From contig CAWADT010000013.1 in NCBI GenBank assembly GCA_963780865.1, positions 62,001-126,000 of the forward strand: DNA of 64,000 bases, written 5' to 3'. Of this stretch, positions 52,401 through 61,500 are shown piece after piece. Positions within the stretch are counted from its first letter, which is position 1. The number at the start of each line of letters is the position of its first letter. Source of the stretch: FEN-1073 sp963780865. Its GTDB lineage: Bacteria; Chloroflexota; Anaerolineae; Anaerolineales; RBG-16-64-43. The position numbers and the translations under genes were made by a program. The notes under the pieces are model-generated. The model did no database searches, was not told the DNA's origin, and saw only the letters and a list, made by a program, of their open reading frames with translations.

Positions 52401-55393
52401 CCACGATGGCTTTCTGCAAAATAGGGGCGTCGTTGACGGGGACGAAAATCGTCGGGCTGGCTCGGTCCAGCCGGCCGGGTTGGTCGCTGACCAGCGTCAG
52501 CGTGCTCTTGTCCTCGCTCAGGAGCGAAATGCTCGTGTGTCCAAGGGAGAGCGCCCGGGCAAGCTCGGAAGCGACGCTGTCGAGGCTGGTGAGCAGATCG
52601 AGGGAGCCGGCGACGGACGAAACAACGCGGTTGACCAGCGCGAGCTCCTGGGTGCGGGCGGCGGCCTGATGGAAGAGACGGGCGTTCTCAAGCGCTAGCG
52701 CCAGCTGGTCGGTAATTTCCTCCGCCAGCATCCGATCCTCGTCGGTCCAGTGGCGCTCGCCCGCGTCGTCGCGGAATTCGAGCACGCCCATCACTTGATC
52801 TTGCAGGCGGATGGGCACGGCCATGACGGATCGGTTCTCGCCGTTTCCGTCGCCATCCGGTTGAGAGATCACCAGCTCGCCGCTGGAGAGAGCTTTTTGC
52901 GTCTCCGGGCTGTTGTAGTAATCCAACCGCGACAGTCCGGTGGGATCTTCATGGAAAAGCACCGGCTGCACGGAAAGCGGAGAGGACGATTGGCTTGATC
53001 CGCCAAGCGTGCGGGAAAGGGAAAGAGGGCCGGTCGATCGGAAGGATGGCCTGGGGATGGGCGATTGGGCTGGAATGGGAGCCGGCGGAGGAGCAATGCG
53101 TTGATCCGCCGCTGGAATGGATGGCATCGCCGCCGGAGCGGCCGGAATTTCCGCAGCGGGAGCAGGTGGAACCGCGGGCGGTTCCGCCTTTGGAGTAATC
53201 GCGAGCGCGGCAGCCGATGCGGCGGCTGAGAGGGATTCCGGCAATTCCAAAGGGGACAGCTGCCGGGTTCCGATCGAGTATGGATTGAACTTCGGCCGTT
53301 CAGGCTCGGGTGCCGGCGCCTCGGACGGGATTTCATGTGCAATCGCTGTGAACATCGGGGTCGGTTCGGCCGGAGCCGCGGCAACCGGTTTTGATTCTTC
53401 CACAGGCGCTTTCGGGCTTTCCGGCGTGGCGACGGTTTGAATGGCAGAAGCGGAGGCCTCATCCGCCGCCGCTGGAACGATCTCTCTGACTTGCGCCGCT
53501 TCCACCGATTCCTCCGCGGATGGGATCTCCGGCCCCGCGATCGCGGCCGGCGCGGCGACGGCCGGCGCGGCGGATTCAATTTCAGTGAGGATCGGGAGGA
53601 TCACCGGCGAGGGAATCGTCGGTTCCTGGAATGGCGCGGCTATTTCGGCCGGAGCCTCCGGTTCTTCCACCCCCGAAATTTTCCGCAGGGAAGGGGCGAT
53701 GGTTGGAAGCAATTCCTCGAGCGTCGGCCGGTGGATTCGCTTCTGCGGTGCGGCCTCGGCGGAGGATTCCAAAATGCTCGTGATGCTGGGAACAGCCCGC
53801 GGTTTTTGAAGGGGTTTGGTGATTCGCTTTACCGTAGACGCTGGGGGAGGCGTCGTGGAAATTTCAGCCCCGGCGAATGGTTTGGTGATTCGTTTTTTCG
53901 GCGCGGCGGAACTCTCTTCCGCCGGAGCAATCTCCGCGGGCGCGAACGGTTTGGTTCGTTTTTTCGGCGTAGGCGATGGCGCTGCTTCGGGAGCCGCCGG
54001 GGCGGGAGCAAACGGTTTGGTGATCCGCTTCTTTGAGGGAGCGGTAGTCTCCGCGGCGGGAGCGGTTGCCGCGATCGCTGATATCGGTTTGACTAAACGT
54101 TTCTTTACCTCCACCGCCGGCACTTCGATGAATGGTTGATATTCCGTGGTGGCAAACGGTTTGGTCGGCTGCCGGTGCGGCTTGGCGGGGATTGGCGCGG
54201 TTGGAGTGGAGACCGCCTGGGCGCCGAACGGCTTAGTAAGTTGTTTTCTGCCCGGTGTTTTCGAAACCTCCGGCGCGGGAGTTAACGCGGAGGGAGCGAG
54301 CAGTTTGGCCGCTTGTTTCTTGGCCGGGGCGGCCGGCGTTTTGACCCCGGCCGTTGCCGCGATCCCCTCCCGGTCTTTCGAGGCGGGCTTCCGCACAGGC
54401 GCGATGGCCTCAACCGGAGCGGGCGGTTCGATATCGGCGGCCGGACGGAGGGTTCGTTTTCTCGCCGGGGGAGTAGAGGCAGCCTCGGCCGCAGCCATCG
54501 GGAGTTTCCCGGCGGCGGGCGCCTTGGCCGTACGCTGCTTGGCTGGCGCGATGGAGGCGGCTTCCATTTCGGTAGGAGCCGCAATCGGAGCCTGCGCCGT
54601 TACCGCCGGCTTCCTGGCGGGAACCGTCGGCAGGGGTTCGGACGGTTTTCGGAGAAATCTTTCCACTTCCGCGTGAACGATTTTATCCGCTTGTTTTCTG
54701 ACTTTGGCCGGCGGCGCGATTTTTTGGGCGCCGGGAATACCAGCCGGCGCTCCGGTTTTCGCGGGAGCGGGGGCCGCTGAGCTTTTTACGGAAGCCGGCC
54801 GCGGTTTGGCGCTCGGAGCTGTTGCCGGGAGGACGGCGGCGGAGACAGGGATGGCGCGGGATGCGGGTTGCCGAAGGCCGGGCCGTTTGCCGTCTGGTGC
54901 CGCCGGAGGTTGGAGCGCTTTCACGGACGGTGCGGCTTTTCGGATCTTGGCCGGCGCCGGCGCCGTTCCTTGCAGAACCTGGACCACCGCCCGATACGTA
55001 GAGGGCTCTCCCTCCTCGTCCATGCGCGGAAGGGCGTTAAGCAGCAGCATGATCTGAGAACCGTTGCGATGCGTGGCGGAGAGAAACAAGTTGTCGATCG
55101 GTTCGCCGCCGGCGATCGCGTCTCGCAATCGCTGGGCCGAAATCCGGCACCAGCCCGCAAAATTCAAGCGTCTGGCCATGAATCTGGGATGGACGCAAGC
55201 CGAGCAGCGGCTGGATTTCATCCGAGCACCAGAGGCTGTTGCCGTCGGCGTCGAATTCCCAAACCCACCCGCTCGGCGCAGTTCCGGAGTCGCTTACCCG
55301 GCGCGCTTTGGCGCGCGGCGCGACCGGGATCTCGGGTTCCGAGACTCCGGAAAACAGGGTTTCAAGCTGGTTGAGCGACTGCTTGATGGACAT
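49447..55393 (-). CDS. giant hybrid histidine kinase: PAS, low-complexity linker, GAFs, HisKA/HATPase, two receivers, repeat tail (frameshifted near the N-terminus)
   Basis: The true start is ATG 55391-55393 (MSIKQSLNQLETLFSG), overlapping the ParA gene by 32 bases. PAS sequence WVWEFDADGNSLWCSDEIQP changes frame at about 55140-55143 and continues as SAQRLRDAIAGGEP; one extra T in a TTT run explains it. The main frame (49447-55221) is 1924 residues. Residues 85-720 form an Ala/Pro/Lys-rich linker with repeated KRITKPFA-like motifs. Four GAF regions (about 740-1370) follow, then HisKA with phospho-His in MSHELRTPLNSIIGFS (about 1390) and HATPase (LLNLLSNASKFTEAG, GTGLGLSICKRLVEMHGG). Receivers are at about 1630 (NIMVVENESG) and 1757 (NVLVVEDNPEEAQLI). 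The tail has four TSPL repeats. Cytoplasmic: no membrane segment seen. Confidence 0.8.
49469..49600 (-). repeat. four 33-bp tandem repeats encoding an 11-residue TSPL unit
   Basis: AGCGGCGA recurs at 49469, 49502, 49535 and 49568, exactly 33 bases apart. The encoded units are TSPLSLDAKKS, TSPLTGDRKSS, TSPLAAEKKPS and TSPLPVEKQ. They make up the C-terminal tail of the giant kinase. Units differ at the DNA level, so the repeat is old rather than a recent slippage. Confidence 0.85.
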
Positions 55394-56138
55394 ATTCTTC
55401 CAACTCCTGAGCCAGCGCACGATACTGCATCGCGGCCCGGCTTTCGGGGGCGTATTGGGTGATGGGCTGGCCGATGACGGGGCATTCGCGCAATTTCGTG
55501 TCGTTCTCAATCGCAGTTTCGAAAACCGCGTTGCCGAACGCAGACCGAATTTGTTCCTGCAGCGTCCGATGCACCCGGGTTCGGCCCAGCATGGTGATCA
55601 GAACGCGATAGCGCAGGGTGGGATTGGCGCGTTGGCGGATGTTGCGGATGAGATCCAGCATCTCCCGGAGCGAGTGGGCGGAAAAGAACTCGCATTGCGT
55701 GGGAATGATCAGGAGCTGCGCCGCAGTCAGCGCGTTGATCGTCAACGCCCCCAGGGACGGCGGACAATCCAGCAGAATGATGCTGTACATATTGGATTTG
55801 GAAAGCGCTTTGCGCAAAAGATGCTCGTAATGCTGGCGCACGTAAAGGAACCGCTCGACCAGGAGCATTTCACCAGAGGCCGGAATGAGATCCAGACCCG
55901 GGATGCTGGTCTCGCGTGAGACGCCGAGCGGAGAGGAATTTCCCAGCAGCAGATCCGCCACGGAGCGCCGCGTTTCCGCCGGTTGAATCCCGAGGGCGAG
56001 GGTCAGGTTGGCTTGCGGATCCATATCCACCAGGAGGATTTCCTGACCGTGCTCGACGAGGGCGGCGCCCAGGGAAAGCGCGGTGGTGGTTTTGGCAACC
56101 CCGCCTTTTTCGTTGGCAATGGCGACAATCATAGTCAT
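55362..56138 (-). CDS. lone ParA/MinD-type ATPase of the sensory cluster
   Basis: 258 residues starting MTMIVAIANEKGGVAKTTTALSLGAAL, the deviant Walker A motif with the signature Lys. ILLVDMDPQANLTLALGIQ and IILLDCPPSLGALTINALTAAQLLIIPTQCEFFSAHSL complete the ATP-binding fold. No parB or parS-like gene is near. Its 3' end overlaps the hybrid kinase start, so production of the two is coupled. ParA-like proteins beside sensory genes position chemoreceptor or signalling clusters along the cell (for example ParC); a similar role is inferred here. Confidence 0.88.
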   Translation of the reverse strand: MTMIVAIANEKGGVAKTTTALSLGAALVEHGQEILLVDMDPQANLTLALGIQPAETRRSVADLLLGNSSPLGVSRETSIPGLDLIPASGEMLLVERFLYVRQHYEHLLRKALSKSNMYSIILLDCPPSLGALTINALTAAQLLIIPTQCEFFSAHSLREMLDLIRNIRQRANPTLRYRVLITMLGRTRVHRTLQEQIRSAFGNAVFETAIENDTKLRECPVIGQPITQYAPESRAAMQYRALAQELEEYVHQAVAQPA

Positions 56139-56216
56139 AGTCTCATACGTATCCGCGCGCTCTGGAAATCATCCCGTGAGGCAATCCACCCGGGGTTCCG
56201 TGAGCTGGACCGCCGG

Positions 56217-58439
56217 TTAAGGGTTGGTCGCGGATCCTCCTTTGGATTCCTCAATTTTTGCCGGCCGCATCGGGCCGACCATGACCGTGCCGCTAGAAAT
56301 GCCGAGCGCGCGCCGGAGTTCGCTGACGGCCGTCTGCAGAATGGACGAAATATCGTTGGTCGAACGGAGGTGGCTGGTGATTTCGACCACTTTCCGTTCC
56401 CGTTCCGCGCGTTGGGATACCTGGCTGAACAAACGCGCATTCTGCGCGGCGACGGCCACCTGGCCCGAAAGGGTCTGTAGAATGGCGATCTCGTCCTCTC
56501 CGAACGCGTTGAGTTTGGAGGAATGAATATCCAGCACGCCGATGATGCGGCCGGCGGCGATCAGCGGGATGGCCATTTCCGAACGGGTTTCCGTCAACAG
56601 CGGGTCGGCTTGGTAATAGGAATCCTTTTCCACATTGTTGGCCGCGTACATCGTTCCGCTGGCGAGGGCATGACCCACGATAGATTTGGATTCGGGCGCG
56701 AAGGTTGACCGGCGGGCGATCAGTTCGGGCGCGGCCTGGCCGGAAGCGGCGAACGCGACGGCTTGTTGATCCTGCTCGTCGGTTAAGTACACGGCTGCGT
56801 GTGAATAGCCAAACCGTTCCCGGATCAGTTCGACCACCCGGCGTAACAGCAGGTCCAGGTCGAGGGTGGTGCTGGCGTCCCGAGCGATTTCGTTCGCCGT
56901 TTGGAGATACGTGGCGCGGCGGGAAAGCTCCGTGTACAGCCGGGCGTTTTCCAAAGCCAGGGTGGCTTGCGTGGTGACCGCTTCGATAAAGGTCAGATCG
57001 TCCTGACTGAATTCTTTCTGTCCCGTATCCAGGGTGATGGAGCCGATGACCTGTTCGCGCAAAATAAGCGGCGCTGTCACCTGCGAACCGTCTTCGCTGC
57101 GGGAGATGGCGCTTGAAATGGCGGTGGATCCGGCCAAGGATGGAGCCAATGGGGTGATGGTATCTTCACCGGATTCCCCGCCGCTCTCGACCGAAAGGGA
57201 AAGGTCGGATGACATTTGCTCCAGATCGCCCCAGGCATCGGCCATGTAGCGGCGGTTGAGCGCGCGAATTTCCTCCCGATCGGTCAGCGATTGGCCGTTC
57301 AATCGGGCCATTTCCAAACCGTGCGCCAGGGTTTGCGTAATCCCGCGCAGAGTCAGAATGTCGGAATCGTCGAATGCGTTGACCGATGCGGATTGTATGT
57401 CCAGCACCCCCAGGCAGCGATCTCCGATCAACATCGGGAGCGCCAGTTCGGATCGTCCGCTCGAGAGCGGATTGTCTTTCTCCACCGCATGGTCGCTTTC
57501 GGAGAAGATTCGTTTCTGGGATGCGGACTGGGCGGTGAGGGACAAGGATTTATCCGGCAGCCGGTAACCTCTTGCCACCATCCGCTGGGCTTCGGGGGTC
57601 GAGGCGGCCCGGAGGACGAGTTCCGGCCCGGGATCTTCCCATAAAAAGATTACGGCGGAGGAGAGCTCAAACCGCTGATGCAGCACGCCGACGACGGATT
57701 GCAGCAAGATCAGCGGTTTCCGCTCCGCACCGGCGGCCATCGAGGTTTCCGCCAGCGTCCGCAGTTGAATGATTCGTTGATCCAGCAGCAGTTTATTTTC
57801 GGTGTTGCGGCGGGTCAGGTCCTCATGTTCCTTTTGGAGCGTATCGGCCTGTTGCTTTTGCACCCGAAGGGAGACCTGCATCTCGCGGTTGTAAATGGAA
57901 GATATGGCGACCAGCACAATCAGACCCAAACCCAAAGCCACGGCATCCGGCCAGAGTGTGCTGGCCGGCAAATGGGCGCTGGAAGAATTGAGCATTCCGG
58001 ATTGTTGCAACGCGCCCACAACGATCTGGGCCGCCATGCTGAAAACCGCAACCAGGATCCCGCTTTGCGTGCTGATCAGGATGCTGGCGGCCAGGGTCGC
58101 CATCGCATACCCGATGTAGGTGGCATGTCCCAGGCCGAGGGCTACGGATCCGTAGACCATCGCGAGGAAAATGACGCCCACGGGAAGATACGCGGCGGCG
58201 CGAAGGAAGCCCCGCCGGGCGAGGATGAACGCGAGCAGATAAACCGGTTGCACCAGGATTCCGGCAATCAGCCCTTCCCACGGACTGCCATTGAGGAGGG
58301 CGAGCGCCAGGCTGATGACGGCAAAGAGTCCACCCGTCAGGGAAAGCACGCCGAGCACGACATAGAATAGGCTTTCCTGCCGGGCTTGATCCGGATCTTT
58401 GGAAACGGGAGGAAACCAACGCGTCACTCGGTCCAACAT
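56217..58439 (-). CDS. multi-GAF membrane sensor without an output domain (740 residues)
   Basis: Residues 20-165 hold six hydrophobic helices in the style of a 6TM sensor (YVVLGVLSLTGGLFAVISLALALL, AAYLPVGVIFLAMVYGSVALGLG, LWPDAVALGLGLIVLVAISS). A coiled coil (REMQVSLRVQKQQADTLQKEHEDL, about 172-210) precedes GAF1 (about 235-385, SELALPMLIGDRCLGVLDIQSASVNAF), a degenerate GAF2 (390-510) and GAF3 (about 535-690, GFSHAAVYLTDEQ-like, SEMAIPLIAAGRIIGVLDIHSSKLNAF). The C-terminus is the first third of another GAF (ISSILQTAVSELRRALGISS). No histidine kinase, cyclase or receiver is present. It lies between the other GAF protein and ParA. Confidence 0.82.
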   Translation of the reverse strand: MLDRVTRWFPPVSKDPDQARQESLFYVVLGVLSLTGGLFAVISLALALLNGSPWEGLIAGILVQPVYLLAFILARRGFLRAAAYLPVGVIFLAMVYGSVALGLGHATYIGYAMATLAASILISTQSGILVAVFSMAAQIVVGALQQSGMLNSSSAHLPASTLWPDAVALGLGLIVLVAISSIYNREMQVSLRVQKQQADTLQKEHEDLTRRNTENKLLLDQRIIQLRTLAETSMAAGAERKPLILLQSVVGVLHQRFELSSAVIFLWEDPGPELVLRAASTPEAQRMVARGYRLPDKSLSLTAQSASQKRIFSESDHAVEKDNPLSSGRSELALPMLIGDRCLGVLDIQSASVNAFDDSDILTLRGITQTLAHGLEMARLNGQSLTDREEIRALNRRYMADAWGDLEQMSSDLSLSVESGGESGEDTITPLAPSLAGSTAISSAISRSEDGSQVTAPLILREQVIGSITLDTGQKEFSQDDLTFIEAVTTQATLALENARLYTELSRRATYLQTANEIARDASTTLDLDLLLRRVVELIRERFGYSHAAVYLTDEQDQQAVAFAASGQAAPELIARRSTFAPESKSIVGHALASGTMYAANNVEKDSYYQADPLLTETRSEMAIPLIAAGRIIGVLDIHSSKLNAFGEDEIAILQTLSGQVAVAAQNARLFSQVSQRAERERKVVEITSHLRSTNDISSILQTAVSELRRALGISSGTVMVGPMRPAKIEESKGGSATNP

Positions 58440-58599
58440 TTTTTTACCTTATTCCTTTATCCAGCGGCGTTCGGTCGATGAAAAAATGGCTTCCCGTCTT
58501 GGCGCCGCATTGGCCAATGGGTTGCATGGAGCTTCCTGCTTGCGGTCAATCCGTACCCTTCCCGGTGTTCCAGCCATGGTTTGCCTGCCGGGAGCCCGC

Positions 58600-61500
58600 T
58601 CAAGATTGCTCCCGGTTCTCTCCTCCGTTCCCTGCCTCGGGATTTCCGGCTGGGTTCAATCCGATTTTGATGCTTGCCCGGCGGGCGCCCAACGCCCGGC
58701 TGAGTTCGCTGGCGGTCGTGGTTAAAATTCCCTGCATGTCGACCGAACGTCGGATGCGGCTGGTGATCTCAAACAGCAGGTGTTCGCGTTCCGCCGCGCG
58801 GCGGGTTTGATCGAACAGACGGGCGCTTTCGATGGTGGCCGCCACTTGCAAGGCGAGCAGATTGGCCAGTTGGGATTCTTCGGTGGAGAAGAGTTTCTCC
58901 GACGACATCCGGCTCAACAGCAGACCGCCGATGGTGCGTCCGGTCCATTGCAAGGGCAGGGCCAGCGCGGTGCGGATCCCGGCCTGGGACAGGGAGCGCG
59001 AGAGCGTTCCGGTGCTGGCGGGCGAGTATTTCACAGCCAGGTTGGTGGACAGCGCTTCGCCAAGCACGTCCTGACCGTAATGGGCGACCAATCCGGTGAG
59101 ATGCTTAAGGTGCGGCTCGCAGGTGCACATCTCGATCCGCACCTCTTCCGGGCCGGAGGGGAAGGCGATCGAAACGCATTCCGCGCCCGAGACGCTGCGC
59201 ACGCGTTCCAACGCCGACCGCAGCAGGGTGTCCATGTCTCCGGCCGGCGGGCCCGCCATGCCGATGGCTTCCTCGTAGAGGTGGCGCAACCGCTCCCGCT
59301 CCTGGGTCACCTGTTCGAACAGCACCGTGGAGGACATAATCGCCGCGAGGGACCCGGCCACCGTGCCCAGGAGGGTCACGTCGTCTTCCGAGAAGGCCGC
59401 CACGTGCTGGCTCTGGATGTCCAGGACGCCAAGCAATTCGTCGCGGTGAATCAGCGGCACGACCAGTTCCGATTGGACGTCCGAGTCGATCATCAGGTAG
59501 CGCGAATCGGTGGCGGTGTTGGCCACCAGCGAGGGTTGTTTGTTGACCGCGACCCAGCCCTGCACGCCCTGCCCCATAGGAACGCGCATGGTTTCCACTT
59601 CGCGCGAAGTGAACCCGGAATGGGCGCGGACGACCAGGGCATCCTGTTCCGGGCTGATCAGGAAGATCGCGACCCGCGAACCGTTCATGGTCACCCGCAA
59701 ACCCTGGGCGGCGTTGAATAGGGCGTTGTCGAGAGTGGTGCTGGAAGCGGCCGCCGTCGTCACCTGGTAGAGCGAGCGATGGCGGGCGAGATAATCGCGC
59801 GTCGTGGTGAACAAGCGGGCGTTTTCCACCGCGATGGCGATCTGGTCGGCGATAACCTGCAGAATGGTGATGTCGTCGGCCGTGAAGGCATACGGGGTCG
59901 TGGATTGCACGTCCAGGGCTCCGATCACCGTCTCGCCGATGCGCAAAGGAATTCCCAATTCCGCGCGTGTTGCCGGAAGCAGCGGGTTGGCTTGGTGCAT
60001 GGGATCAGCCGTTACATCGTCGGCCACGCGCGGGCGGGCATTTTGCGTCACCCAACCGACAATCGATTGGGATCCGACCCCCAGCTTGTGGCCGCGGGCT
60101 TTCATTTGCCTGCCCGCTTCGCCGGTGGATTCACGCAATAAGGCGAATTTCCGCTCCTCGTCCATCAGGAACACCGAGGAATGATAGAAACCGAACCGCT
60201 CGCGGATCAGGTTGATCGAGTGGGACAGCAGGCGGTCCAGATCCAAAAGGCCGATTGTCTCGCGTGCGATTTCGGCCGCGGTTTGCAGCTGAACGGCCTT
60301 TCGCTCCGTATCGGACAGCAGCGTGGAAGTGCGGATGGTCGAAGCGATTTGCGTGGCGATGGTCGTAATCAGCCGCAGGTTGTTTTCATTGAAGCGGCTT
60401 TCCGCACGGCCGCCGGCCCGGGACGTGCCCGCTTTCGTCGCGGCGAGCTCTTCGCTTGAAAGCGCGGTTTCCTGCCCGGTATCCTGCATCACGAGAACGC
60501 CCACAACCTGATTGGCCGAAACCAAGGGAACTCCCATCCAGGCTTTTGGCACGTCGCCGGATAGGCGCACGCCGAGCGTAGTGGCCCGCTCCTCGATGTT
60601 TTCTGTGAGCATCAGCGGTTGCGCATTGCGCACCACCAGCGAGTAGAGGCTCTCCCCGAGTGGCGTTGGATCCAGCGTCGCGGGCTCCCCGTGGACGAAG
60701 GCGTAGGGGAATGTCAGCAGATCCCGGCCGGGCTCATACAGCGCGATAATCAAGTCCAGATCGCCCATGGCGGATCGGATTTGCTCGTGGACAATTTCGA
60801 AGAGTCCCTGAATGTCCAGCGCCTGGGAAATCGATTGGCTGATCCGGTTGAGGGTGGCCAGTTCGTTCAACCGGTCGGTGGTGGTGCGCAGCAACTCGAG
60901 CCGTTCCAGGGCGGAGACGATCGATTCTGAAATCGGGGTGAGCGGCCGGATGGTGTTAAGGGTGATCGCGTTTTCATCGCGCGAGGCGAACATCATGGCG
61001 CCGAGCATCCGGTCTCCCTGCCGCAACGGCAGGAGGGCGACTACCCTTCCTCCCACCGCCTCGATGTATTGAAGCACGCCGGCTGGAAGGCGGATCAGAC
61101 CGGCCGGCACTTTGGTAACCACCGGGGCGATGGACGGAATCAGGTGCGACAACGTTTCGGGCGTCTCGTTGATCACCGACACCGGCGCCTGGCTGACCTC
61201 CGGATTGACCGGGTCGTAAAACCCGGCGACGGAGAGAGAAGTGCTGCCGCCCTGCAGGATCGTTACGATGTATGGCGTGCCCTTCAGACCGTCGATGACC
61301 GCCTTGTATATTTCTTCGGGCTTGGTGGCGTTGGCGATCAACCGGCCGATGCGGAACAATTGCTGGGATACTTCCTGGTTGATTCTGGCCGCCTCGATGC
61401 TTTGCGCGTTCTGGATGGCGGAACCTGTTTGATCCGAAATCGTCTGCAACAGGTCGATGTCCTCGGGTGAGAAACCGTTTGCGGTTATGGAGTGGACGTC

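Noticed and set aside
52869..53579. Arg/Pro-rich minus-strand frame inside the kinase linker region
   Set aside because: It is an alternative reading of the Ala/Pro-rich linker with improbable composition.
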